From CAYFMH01 sp964344775 (GTDB lineage Bacteria; Patescibacteriota; Gracilibacteria; UBA4473): a stretch of 26,083 bases of DNA. The stretch covers positions 1-26,083 of the forward strand of contig CAYFOO010000015.1 in the NCBI GenBank assembly GCA_964344775.1, written 5' to 3'. Positions within the stretch are counted from its first letter, which is position 1. Every line of letters starts with the position of its first letter. A program made the position numbers and the translations under genes. Below the pieces are notes generated by a model. That model saw only the letters and a list, made by a program, of their open reading frames with translations. It did not search any database and was not told the DNA's origin. Shown here one piece after another: positions 1 through 8,500 of the stretch.

Positions 1-366
1 GGGATTGGGGATAATGCACCTGTCGCTTTTTTTATTGTGCAGAAACTCTATTATTCATTCCTCATTAATCATTGTTAAAATTCTATCGAAAAAATCCCAC
101 AAAGACAAAAAATTATCTCCATTTTCTATTGCGAGGGAATTAAATTGTGGTGAAATGATTTAATGTCTATATATGGTTTATATATGATTTTCATATGGAT
201 CCCATATATAAACACCAAAAAAGCCATTCACCAAAAGGGCTAAAAAATAAAAACAATTTCCCCATGCCGGTAAGGATCAGGCATGCCTGATCCTTACCGG
301 GTGTTTTGTGTTTTTTATTTTTTAGCTTTCAGGTTTTAGGGTTTGGAATAGAATAGAACAAAGAAA
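1..366. other. Noncoding region with several inverted repeats
   Basis: No convincing coding frame was seen here. The stretch around 50-77 consists of TCATTA-type words that recur in the inverted repeat at 12690-12788. A hairpin GTTTATATATG / CATATATAAAC pairs 176-186 with 203-213 (11 bp, 16-nt loop). The palindrome at 267-300 and its outer arms fill the rest. No clear -35/-10 pair was found for the gene at 367; TAGAAT or TAGAAC close upstream could be its -10. Confidence 0.6.
239..326. repeat. 34-bp perfect palindrome nested in a longer inverted repeat (possible bidirectional terminator)
   Basis: Positions 267-300 form a perfect palindrome with 17-nt arms (CCGGTAAGGATCAGGCA and its complement). 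Outside it, 239-253 (GCTAAAAAATAAAAA) is the exact complement of 312-326, so the structure extends to about 88 bp. T-rich sequence follows the GC-rich core on both strands, which fits a bidirectional terminator for a gene left of the window. A palindromic repeat element is equally possible. No target-site duplication was seen outside the outer arms. Confidence 0.7.
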
Positions 367-2004
367 ATGAAAAATCTCATCTTCCAAAAAATCAAAGAAG
401 AAGGACTGGTCACCTCTAATCAGCAAAAAATAGTGTCTCCAGATGGGGGAACCAATAATTGGATTTTTGATCTGCGGGCGGTTTTTATGGATGCGGAAGT
501 TCTAGATCAAATAGCCGAATGTTTTTGGGAACAATTTGAAGACAAGTTACCTTTTCAGGTGGGAGGACTCGAAGTTGGAGCGATTCCGTTAATTTCTGCG
601 ATCCTCATGAAAGCGGCTCAGAAAGGATTAAAAATTAATGGATTCATCATCCGAAAAGAACGAAAAAATATTGGCCTCTGCAAAAATATTGAAGGAAATT
701 TAACGGACGAAAAAATTATTATTGTGGATGATCTGATAAATTCCGGAACTTCGCTGCAAAAAATCCAAACCATTCTCCAATCAGAAAAAAGAAAAATTGA
801 TGAAGCCTTTTTTGTCATTGATTTTGAAAATCAAGTTGGGCGAAACTTTTGTAAAAAAGAAAAAATAAAATGCCATTCGCTTTTTACACTCGCGGACTTT
901 GATCTGAATTTAAAAATTCCTCAACCACCAAAAGAGTCTGGGTTTGAATATCAATGGCATTTCCAATCGCCGAATCCTAATTATTTTTTTGTGGTTCCTA
1001 AGTCCACTCCCGTTTTAGATGATAAGAATTTGTATTTTGGAACCGATTCGGGGATTTTTTGTGCCCTGGAGCAAAAGACCGGAAAAGTGGTCTGGGAATT
1101 CCAAACCGGTGACTCAGAAAAGGGAATTTTTTCTTCTCCCGCAGTCCATGGAAGAATTGTGTTTTTCGGAGGATACGATGGCAACTTCTACGCCCTCGAT
1201 ACCAGAACCGGAAAAGAAAAATGGAAGTTTGCAGAGGCCAATTGGATCGGATCTTCTCCAGCTATTTCCCCAGATCTAGACTTGATTTTCGTCGGACTCG
1301 AACACGCGGTTCATGGTAAAAAAGGATCGATCGTAGCTCTGGATCTGGAAACTGGGAATAAAAAATGGGAGTGGGTAGTATCAGAACTTTTGCACGGATC
1401 ACCTGCGTACCTGCCTTCGAAAAAACTAGTCGCCATTGGTACCAACGATTCCACCGTTTTACTTTTTAATGCGGAAAATGGTCGGCTACTTTGGACTTTT
1501 CAGACTGATGGGCCGGTGAAGGCTTCGCTCGTTTTTGATGAAAAAAGAAGCTTGGTGATTTTTGGATCACACGACGGAAATTGTTATGGCGTAGATTTAG
1601 ATTCTGGGTCAGAAATTTTTCGGATCGAAACAGATAATGTGATTTATTCCACACCGTTAATTTTTAACGATAAATTATATTTTGGATCTACGGATAAGAA
1701 TTTTTATATCGTTGATTTGGACTCGTTGCCCCAGTTAACTGCTGAGTTAACGAATGGTCTTCTCAAAAAGACAAAAACCAACGGAAAAATTTTATCATCT
1801 CCCAGAGAAATTAACGGAAAAATTTATTTCGGAGCTAATGATGGGCAAGTACGAGAACTGGATCCAGAAAGTTTGAAAATTACGGATTATTGTTTTTTCC
1901 CCGATCGAATCACCAATGCGATTACTTACAGCGAGAAAAATGGTCTATTTTATACAATGACGTGTGACAATCAAATTTTTGCCTTTTCCAAAAAACAAGA
2001 ATAA
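367..2004 (+). CDS. Orotate-PRTase-like domain fused to PQQ-like beta-propeller
   Basis: A 545-residue protein with two unrelated parts. Residues about 1-190 resemble orotate phosphoribosyltransferase: GGLEVGAIPL, then RKERKNIG near residue 96 (the RKxxKxxG element), and the PRPP-binding loop IIIVDDLINSGTS near 118-130. Residues about 219-545 are seven or so PQQ-type propeller repeats, each with a YFGxxDGxxYALDxxTGKxxWxF pattern. There is no signal peptide, so the protein is probably cytoplasmic. The family reaction would be PRPP-dependent phosphoribosyl transfer to a base; the propeller is probably a ligand- or protein-binding platform, since no quinoprotein dehydrogenase parts are present. 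The ATG lacks a Shine-Dalgarno sequence. The fold calls are firm; substrate and role are unknown. Confidence 0.85.
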   Translation: MKNLIFQKIKEEGLVTSNQQKIVSPDGGTNNWIFDLRAVFMDAEVLDQIAECFWEQFEDKLPFQVGGLEVGAIPLISAILMKAAQKGLKINGFIIRKERKNIGLCKNIEGNLTDEKIIIVDDLINSGTSLQKIQTILQSEKRKIDEAFFVIDFENQVGRNFCKKEKIKCHSLFTLADFDLNLKIPQPPKESGFEYQWHFQSPNPNYFFVVPKSTPVLDDKNLYFGTDSGIFCALEQKTGKVVWEFQTGDSEKGIFSSPAVHGRIVFFGGYDGNFYALDTRTGKEKWKFAEANWIGSSPAISPDLDLIFVGLEHAVHGKKGSIVALDLETGNKKWEWVVSELLHGSPAYLPSKKLVAIGTNDSTVLLFNAENGRLLWTFQTDGPVKASLVFDEKRSLVIFGSHDGNCYGVDLDSGSEIFRIETDNVIYSTPLIFNDKLYFGSTDKNFYIVDLDSLPQLTAELTNGLLKKTKTNGKILSSPREINGKIYFGANDGQVRELDPESLKITDYCFFPDRITNAITYSEKNGLFYTMTCDNQIFAFSKKQE

Positions 2005-2020
2005 ACTCTCGAAGTAAAAA

Positions 2021-2050
2021 TTTGTAATTCGTAATTCTTAATTTGTAATT
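2021..2050. repeat. Single arm of the TTTGTAATTCGTAATT intergenic repeat
   Basis: The gap before the YbaB-like gene consists of TTTGTAATTCGTAATTC and AATTTGTAATT words. TTTGTAATTCGT recurs exactly at 22998-23009 and AATTTGTAATT at 23017-23027, inside the inverted repeat upstream of the Fur-family gene. Here only one arm is present. Confidence 0.55.
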
Positions 2051-2054
2051 GAAT

Positions 2055-2309
2055 ATGTCCGATGATCCACAAATCGTTTTTCAGCAAATTCGACAGCTCA
2101 AGCTCGCTCAGGACGATCTCAAACGAGTAGTGGTAGAAGAAAAATCTGGGAAGATGTCAGTAGTGATCAATGGAGAATTAAAAATTTTGGAGTTGGAAGT
2201 TCCGGGGCTCTCTGATTCGGAAAAAAAGTCATTGCAAGATTTGCTCAACAAAGGATTTGCACACACACAAGAGGAAATCCTGAAGCCCATAAAAAAACTG
2301 ACCAGTTAA
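2055..2309 (+). CDS. YbaB/EbfC-family nucleoid-associated protein
   Basis: A small protein of 84 residues from the ATG at 2055; an in-frame TTG at 2049 would add two residues, but ATG is preferred. An N-terminal amphipathic helix is followed by the core SGKMSVVINGELKILELEVP and then a helix with EKKSLQDLLNKGFAHTQEEI. This matches the YbaB/EbfC layout of helix, beta-hairpin with an inGel-type turn, then helix. Family members form dimers that bind DNA without strong sequence specificity; the usual dnaX or recR neighbours are absent. No Shine-Dalgarno precedes the start, and the gap from the PRTase fusion is occupied by repeated AT words. Confidence 0.75.
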   Translation: MSDDPQIVFQQIRQLKLAQDDLKRVVVEEKSGKMSVVINGELKILELEVPGLSDSEKKSLQDLLNKGFAHTQEEILKPIKKLTS

Positions 2310-2316
2310 TAATTTT

Positions 2317-2346
2317 TTGACATTTCCTTTCTATAAAAGCTAGAAT
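2317..2346 (+). promoter_or_regulatory. Promoter, predicted leaderless
   Basis: TTGACA (2317-2322), an 18-bp spacer and TAGAAT (2341-2346). The ATG of the next gene begins 8 nt after the -10, so transcription should start at or beside the start codon. It overlaps the 3' flank of the YbaB-like gene. Confidence 0.75.
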
Positions 2347-2354
2347 AGCTCTCG

Positions 2355-2642
2355 ATGACAACACAAATAGAAAAAAAACAGATTCAGCAGATCGCTCTGT
2401 ACTCCTTTTTAACAGCCCTTCCAGTTTCCGCTGGGGCTTCTTTGATCGTCAATGGAGACACTGTCCAATGGGCCAAGCTCCAAAATTTGCTCGGTGCAGA
2501 GGATGTCCATGCACAGATCACCTATGAAGGGCCTGGAGTTTGGACCAATGATCCAGCTCAGCGATTTAGCGTAACAAACCCCGCCCCCGTGGTCATGCCC
2601 ACTGTTGTTTCTGATAGTGGCGACTCCGGAGACAGTGGTTAA
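2355..2642 (+). CDS. Small protein with hydrophobic N-terminal segment and Asp-Ser-Gly repeat tail
   Basis: Not recognised. It has 95 residues, with a hydrophobic stretch at about 13-32 (IALYSFLTALPVSAGASLIV) after a polar start, which could be a signal or a membrane segment. A Pro/Val-rich segment follows, and the C-terminus is SDSGDSGDSG. It has no cysteine. It is the first gene of a close trio: the exported membrane protein starts 30 nt later and the radical-SAM-fold protein 23 nt after that. The strong promoter at 2317-2346 places transcription start at its ATG. A short protein with a repetitive tail near a SPASM-type protein recalls RiPP precursors, but this is speculative. A small secreted or surface protein is the simpler reading. 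Confidence 0.6.
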   Translation: MTTQIEKKQIQQIALYSFLTALPVSAGASLIVNGDTVQWAKLQNLLGAEDVHAQITYEGPGVWTNDPAQRFSVTNPAPVVMPTVVSDSGDSGDSG

Positions 2643-2672
2643 AAAAAATAAAATAAAAATAATTTTTTCCCA

Positions 2673-4421
2673 ATGACATCAAATTATGCTCAATGGCTGT
2701 CGAAGGGGCTTGCAAGTCTGCTTGTCCTTGTTTTTTTAATTTCTTCTTCTGTTGCCACTGCCCAACCAAGAACCGTCAAAAAAATCCCCAAAGATCCTAA
2801 ATTTCTTTGTTATGAGGTGATGAAAGAGGGGGCAAAAAGAGAATTAAATTATGATGTACCAGACAACTATGAATCATTCCAGTCAAAAGCAAAAAACACA
2901 AACTCGGCCCACACTTCTTTTGCAACACACCTGACAGAACCGCTTTTTCGATTTCAACAGTATCGAGAAGGGAAGCAGCTATTTACTGGCGAAGACAAAG
3001 AACGATTTTCAAGTGTTCTGCAAATGGATGCTGATTCACCATCGCTTCGTTTTCAAGAGTTTGAAACAAATTTCCTCTCTTCTTATGATCCAGAAAAGGA
3101 TAAAGAATATTTGGAATATTGTGGGGTCCGCATCGTCCAATCTAATGATGAAAAAAATCCGGTCTTTGGGATGAAGCAAGAAGAATTTGGAATGATGGAC
3201 CCAGTAATTTATCAGTATCTAAACGATACAAAAAAAGATGGAAAAAATTTCAAAGTAGCCCTCAAAACTCGAATTATAAGAGACATTAATATGGCACCCA
3301 TTGGTATGTGGAAGGCCTTTGATGTTTTTCCAGAAAGTTCAGACAACGACTTTTTTCACCTCTATGAAATGTCGACTTACCTTAAACAACTTTTTGACCA
3401 ACGAAGAAATGATTTAGATTTAAGGGCAAAAAATGCACGATTTCGGATTATCCAAAAAGGAGATCCCGCCACCGGAAAACCAGAAATAAAAGAAGACGTT
3501 CGAACAAAATTAAGGATGATCAATGGGGTTTTGACTTCTGTAGACCAATTCCGAGGAATAAATATGAAGTTTCAACAACGGCTTGTTTTACTCGGAAAAG
3601 AGATTTCAAAATACTTGAGCATGCCGATTTATGAAGACCAAGAACAACGAGATGCTTGGCGGGATTTTCAAAATGGACTCACAGAAAAACCAGATATCAC
3701 CCCTCCCGAAGAAGTGCCGGCACTCTTATACATTCAAGACGTACTGGATGGAACACAAGAAGAAATGGAAATGACTATTTTTGGAGAAGGAAATGAGTGT
3801 TATACAGAAGAGCAAAAACAAAATTTCCAAAAAGCCATGCAAGTGCTGGATGAAAAATATCAAGTCGGTGATACAAAATTGGAACGAAAACCAGGAATAA
3901 ATGCTTGGCCAACCGTAAATCTCAAACGAGAATCTTTGTCCCCAGAAGATTTCAAGACCTATACCCAAGAACGCTGGGCAATCGAAAAGGAATACCGCAT
4001 GGGGCTAAAGGGCTGTATGGATGAAATGAGAAAAGCCTACGAAACCGAGGGGTGTACCTTGACTGACGAAGAAAATAAAAAGATAGAAAAACTGAGCCAG
4101 CAACATAAAAAGAATATTGAAATGCTCCATGGCGGAGATATGGACACCAAAATACGGAATGAAAGAATTGGAAAACTAACTAAAAAATATCGAGAATCGT
4201 TGGAAGAAATTACTTCTAAATGTGAGCTGTTTACAAAAGAACAAGAGGGTCTGGCTGCAGAAGCAGAAAAATTAAAAAAGAAGCTGATCAAAACAGCTCT
4301 TGTCATTCTGCCTATTGCTTTTGTACTAATTTTTGGAGTCTGGTATTGGCTCCGACGAAAAAAAGGAGGACCAACACAAACAAACGACAATGATCCAGAA
4401 GAAAATGGTTTGGAAGAATAG
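2673..4421 (+). CDS. Exported protein with C-terminal membrane anchor, unknown function
   Basis: A 582-residue protein of unrecognised family. Residues 1-30 look like a cleavable signal peptide (LASLLVLVFLISSSVATAQ). Residues about 541-560 form a transmembrane helix (ALVILPIAFVLIFGVWYWL), followed by RRKK and an acidic tail that should face the cytoplasm. The roughly 500-residue outer part is charged and helical, with coiled-coil-like character at about 440-540. Six scattered cysteines (as in NECYTEEQ, KGCMDEM and EGCTLTDEE) could form disulfides. It sits between the Asp-Ser-Gly tail protein and the radical-SAM-fold protein, probably in one operon. No Shine-Dalgarno is present; TAATTT lies 7 nt before the ATG. 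Confidence 0.7.
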   Translation: MTSNYAQWLSKGLASLLVLVFLISSSVATAQPRTVKKIPKDPKFLCYEVMKEGAKRELNYDVPDNYESFQSKAKNTNSAHTSFATHLTEPLFRFQQYREGKQLFTGEDKERFSSVLQMDADSPSLRFQEFETNFLSSYDPEKDKEYLEYCGVRIVQSNDEKNPVFGMKQEEFGMMDPVIYQYLNDTKKDGKNFKVALKTRIIRDINMAPIGMWKAFDVFPESSDNDFFHLYEMSTYLKQLFDQRRNDLDLRAKNARFRIIQKGDPATGKPEIKEDVRTKLRMINGVLTSVDQFRGINMKFQQRLVLLGKEISKYLSMPIYEDQEQRDAWRDFQNGLTEKPDITPPEEVPALLYIQDVLDGTQEEMEMTIFGEGNECYTEEQKQNFQKAMQVLDEKYQVGDTKLERKPGINAWPTVNLKRESLSPEDFKTYTQERWAIEKEYRMGLKGCMDEMRKAYETEGCTLTDEENKKIEKLSQQHKKNIEMLHGGDMDTKIRNERIGKLTKKYRESLEEITSKCELFTKEQEGLAAEAEKLKKKLIKTALVILPIAFVLIFGVWYWLRRKKGGPTQTNDNDPEENGLEE

Positions 4422-4444
4422 TTTTTATTCATAGTGAAGAACCA

Positions 4445-5425
4445 ATGAAAAGCCAAAAGGAGGCCGGCCAATTCGTGAACTCTCTTCAAAAAACAAAAAA
4501 CTATTCATCAAAAAAAATTCGACATTTGGAAATCAAGCCCACCTACCGGACAAATTTTCACGGAAAGAATGATCCTTTTGCACATCGATTAAAAGATTTT
4601 CCCAGTGATCTTAGGTGGCAAGATTTTGTTTTTATCATCGATCGTTTTTCTTCTTCCGGTGATTTGGAGATGGTGACCTTTACTGGGGGTGAACCAACGC
4701 TCTGGCCAGAACTCGAGAAGGCATTAAATTTTTGTCATGAAAAAAATATCATCACTGCCCTGGCTACAAATGGGACAAAAATCCCAAAAGTGCTCCCTTA
4801 TCGCTTGAAAGTCGGGCTCAAAACCTTTTTTGAAGGACCTCCTGAGCTGAGAAAAAAAATCCAAGAAAACATAAGGGCTCTGCCACAAAGAATTGGTTTT
4901 CACTATTTTTTCTCAGAAAACGATGGTCCAGAAATTATCGAAGAGGCCGTTCAGATCGCTAAACAAAAAGAAGGATACATTTATTTTGCTCCGGAATTTC
5001 AAACCGATCTAATTCTGGCAAATAACTTTCAAAGCGATTTCCCCGGCTACAAACCCTCCTCCAAATTAAAAGAGCTCTGGTTCTACGCTGCCAAATTAGT
5101 CGAAAAAGAACTGGGGAAAAAATTAAGATTTGATTGGGCCGCCCCAGAAGCACTTTTTTCCGCAGAAGAAATCTCACAGCTCAAAAAAGAAAATCAATTT
5201 TGTTCCAATTGCGATTTTTGTCCGGTGGGTAGATTTCAGATGAATCCCGATGGAAAGACAATTTATCCTTGCCCTTTTTTGGCTATTGGTGCAGATATTT
5301 CTGAATACTATGGGAGCACCGATCTCTGGGAAAATTTTTTCCTTCCTCAGAAAAAGAAAATTAATCTTCCTCATGGCGGATGTCCCGGCATATACACCTA
5401 CGCTAAAAATCAAAAAATCGCATAA
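4445..5425 (+). CDS. Radical-SAM-fold protein with SPASM-like C-terminus but no CxxxCxxC
   Basis: A 326-residue protein. Residues about 27-40 (HLEIKPTYRTNFHGK) sit where radical SAM enzymes have the strand ending in CxxxCxxC, but there is no cysteine; the first cysteine of the protein comes much later, in NFCHEKN. The next hallmark, VTFTGGEPTLWPEL (about 77-90), is intact and corresponds to the SAM-binding GGEP motif. The C-terminus at about 252-285 has CSNCDFCPVGRF and then PDGKTIYPCPF, plus a late HGGCPG, which resembles a SPASM/twitch auxiliary Fe-S site. Known family members use a 4Fe-4S cluster to cleave SAM. Without those ligands this protein is unlikely to do so and may be a binding protein or a repurposed enzyme. 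No Shine-Dalgarno was seen. Confidence 0.75.
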   Translation: MKSQKEAGQFVNSLQKTKNYSSKKIRHLEIKPTYRTNFHGKNDPFAHRLKDFPSDLRWQDFVFIIDRFSSSGDLEMVTFTGGEPTLWPELEKALNFCHEKNIITALATNGTKIPKVLPYRLKVGLKTFFEGPPELRKKIQENIRALPQRIGFHYFFSENDGPEIIEEAVQIAKQKEGYIYFAPEFQTDLILANNFQSDFPGYKPSSKLKELWFYAAKLVEKELGKKLRFDWAAPEALFSAEEISQLKKENQFCSNCDFCPVGRFQMNPDGKTIYPCPFLAIGADISEYYGSTDLWENFFLPQKKKINLPHGGCPGIYTYAKNQKIA

Positions 5426-5429
5426 TCCC

Positions 5430-5459
5430 CCAAAGCCAAGTATTGCTTTTTAGTTGGGT
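5430..5459 (+). terminator. Weak candidate terminator after the radical-SAM-fold gene
   Basis: AAAGC / GCTTT can pair across CAAGTATT, flanked by CCCC and GGG, with a short T run in GCTTTTTAG. The stem is short, so this is tentative. Confidence 0.3.
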
Positions 5460-5524
5460 ATTTTATCATGAAAAGCTTCGGTGCATTGCACACAAAACAA
5501 TTCAATGAAGGGGTTTAAAACGCC

Positions 5525-5553
5525 TTGCAGAAAAATATGAACATCCATAGAAT
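5525..5553 (+). promoter_or_regulatory. Promoter of the giant surface protein gene
   Basis: TTGCAG (5525-5530), a 17-bp spacer and TAGAAT (5548-5553). The ATG is 14 nt downstream, giving an expected leader of about 7 nt. AAAGGA at 5557-5562 is the closest thing to a Shine-Dalgarno in the window, but most of it would lie at or before the transcription start. Confidence 0.65.
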
Positions 5554-5567
5554 ACGAAAGGACAAAA

Positions 5568-8500
5568 ATGAAAAACAAAAAATCGTTTATATTAATCCTT
5601 TCTGTGGTTCTTCTTTGTGTGCCTTTTTTGGTTTATTCTCAGCAGGCAGAACAGATTAATTCTGGATGGGACGTCCCCCAATCACAAGCCCCCAGTTTTG
5701 GCACTGGAAATTATCCTCTGGCTTTGCCAGTAGGAATACACACACATCAGTCTACTGCTACTATTTCTCAAACGACAATTCAGACAGTTGTCACGAGAGG
5801 AAGTTCTCAAACAACTAGTTCTAGTAGCTCTTGGCAGGTTTGGGGGACCAAGACTTATCTTTATGATCCTTTTAGTCCCCTCTGTGAGACGACGATAACG
5901 CCGGACTACTGGACCAATCAGGACGTGACGGCCCATACCACCAGAACTCTCTGTGATGATCGATGCCTCGTGAGTCCTGAAGCATGTGGAGATACTTATG
6001 AAGACCCCGACCTGCTCTCTGGTTGCGATCCAGAGACTTTTACTTCTGTCACACTCACCGACTATTTAGAAACCGCAAATGCCACTGCCACCGATCGTGT
6101 TGGGAACCCTCAGTCTACCTGTGAGGATTCTCCAGGAGCACTGATTGATCGACTCCCTCCTACTCTAGGGCCACTAAGTCTTGAACATGTTGGGCTAGAG
6201 TTACCCGTTACTCCTGTGTCACTTTCTCAAGAAAATCCTACACCTTATCGAGCACACAATGGTCAAATTGATCTTCTTTTTCGAGTGGAAGATGCTTCTG
6301 AGGATGATAAAAATGGGAAATCTGATATAAATTTTCACAACCGAGCTGCAGGATCTGCTCGAGCTCTCGTAGACCAAAAAAACGAAGAAATTGCTGCGAT
6401 TGAAGATGCTATCGATCAGACCGCTGCAGAGAGAAAAGAGAGTGCTGAAGCCATCCCCAGACAAATTGCGTACATCAAAGAACGATCTGATCTAAACAAA
6501 GAAGCCCTGGAATTATATGCTGAGAATGCTGACCAGATTGTGGAATGGGAAGATTACGTGTCTTCGCGACAAACAGAAATTCAATTACTCAATCAACAAA
6601 TTGCTCTTCGACAAGATCTGATCGACAATCCTCCCAGCACAGAACGACGCAATGGTGTTGTTGGATCTTTAAATACTGGAATCACAGAAGTGACGAATTA
6701 TCGTAATGGATTGCAAGCGGATAACAATGCTCTCAACCAAGAAATTGTCAGCCTAGAATCTCAAATTACGAATAATGAAAATCAATTTGTGGCACTCATG
6801 AATCCCATTATTGCCAATCCAGAAGATCCGGGAGATGAAGATCTAGTCATTGCTAGTCTGCACGAAGAAACGGTTAATCTCTACTGGACAGACATCGTCC
6901 AACGAAAAGGGGGCATCGAAACAAATGATCTTTCTATTGCTATCGCCAACGGAGACCTCTTGTATCTGGATGATGATACCACCTCTCTCAAAGAATTGAC
7001 AGACGAAAAAGAGGCCTACCTTTCTGATGAAACCGAACTGGAAGACCAAATTGAAAGTAAACAAAATCGTATCGATGTGCTCAACCAAGAAATAAATGAA
7101 TTTGTATTACCCTCAGAAGAGATAGCACTAAAAGAAGCACAAAATAGCGGAATCTTGAACGACGTGGACAGAAGACGAGAAAAAATGATTGATTTTCAAG
7201 AATTCATGGCCCTGCGAGAACTGACCGTAAACAATCGCCGGAGTGATATTCTCGTGGATCTAGAGGCAATTGCTGTACTTCGAGCCGAGATAGAAGAAAT
7301 CAACGCCGGAGACAGTACCCCGCTCAATGAAGCCAACATTACCAAGCTTCGAATCAAGAGGGTGGCGGACGGTTATGAAGAATATTTTGCCGATGAGGAG
7401 AGTGTGTATATCAACTATGAGAATGCTCCAGACTACCGTTGGAATATCAACATTCATCCTTTCTCGGAGGAAGGGGCCGCTCCCACTATTTTTGAAAAAT
7501 CAGGATTGTATGAGCTAGAACTTTTTGTTTACGATCGGGCTTCGAATGAGTTGTCTTCTGGAAATTTTTATATCCAGATTTTCCCGGGGGATGTGGACGA
7601 AGACACCTCTATGATTTTCAACAGTACTTGTGCTACAGATCTCCAGCTGGCCAACAATGAGGATTCTTGTGCCGCCCAAATAGAACTACAAGACGAATAT
7701 GAAAACCCGCTTGCTATCCGACCGGGCATCGTCACCACTATTGAAGGCCAAAATACCGAAGGCACCTACTCCGTGATGGAAAATAATGATCAGTCGTTTA
7801 GAAATGGATTGCGGTTTGCGTTGTCTGGAGAAGGTACGGCTGAAGGGGGGGGGCAGGAAGTTGGAGGACAATCCTGTACTCCACAATTAAGTCAGGCCGA
7901 AAACTGGCGAGGACAGGTCAGCGAGGTTGATTTTACCGCCCCAGGAGTCATCGAAAAAGTTGGTTCATCTGGACACATCGAGATTGGGCTAACGACACAA
8001 TTTGATGGCAACTTCTCGGTTGAGTGGATGGAAGAGAGTACAGGATTTGCAAATCATGTCGGAGTCTATGATGCATCTGAAGACGCCCAATATTTTAACG
8101 AAAATAACACCTCTGATGAACTCTATTCTCTTAATAAATCTTGGTTCCTCTGGGGAGGGCAGAGTCGGATACAATCTGGATCTTCAACGGTTGGAACCTA
8201 TACGAAATCAGACAACGCTAATTATAAGCTAGAGCGAGTAGATGGTATGTTTAGTGTTTATCAAAATGGAACCCTCCTCTACACCTGGTCTCAGAAATTT
8301 AGTGGGCCCGTTCGTTTGGGATATGGGGGGCCATCCCCCTCCGGAGGCAGTCGCGTGACTAACTTCCGGTGGACGGACTTAGGGGTCTGTGAGACCGGAA
8401 AATCTTGTGCTCTTCAATCAAGCACAGCTAGTGAATGGGGAGGGGCCACTGGGAATGCTTCTTTTGATGGTGCTGGTTTCACTCTTTCTCCATCCCCAAA

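Noticed and set aside
1021..2004. Quinoprotein (PQQ-dependent) dehydrogenase
   Set aside because: Only the propeller repeats are present; there is no signal peptide and no dehydrogenase active-site or haem motif.
4037..4489. 150-residue open frame on the - strand
   Set aside because: Serine/phenylalanine-rich antisense of the charged coiled-coil region of the exported protein; no start signal or motif.
5557..5562. AAAGGA as a Shine-Dalgarno for the giant surface protein gene
   Set aside because: The predicted transcription start lies within or after it, and the 16S tail could not pair with it in the standard register; kept only as a note.
6350..7350. SMC- or Rad50-like ATPase suggested by the long coiled coil
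   Set aside because: No Walker motifs; the protein has a signal peptide and lectin-like domains, so it is exported.
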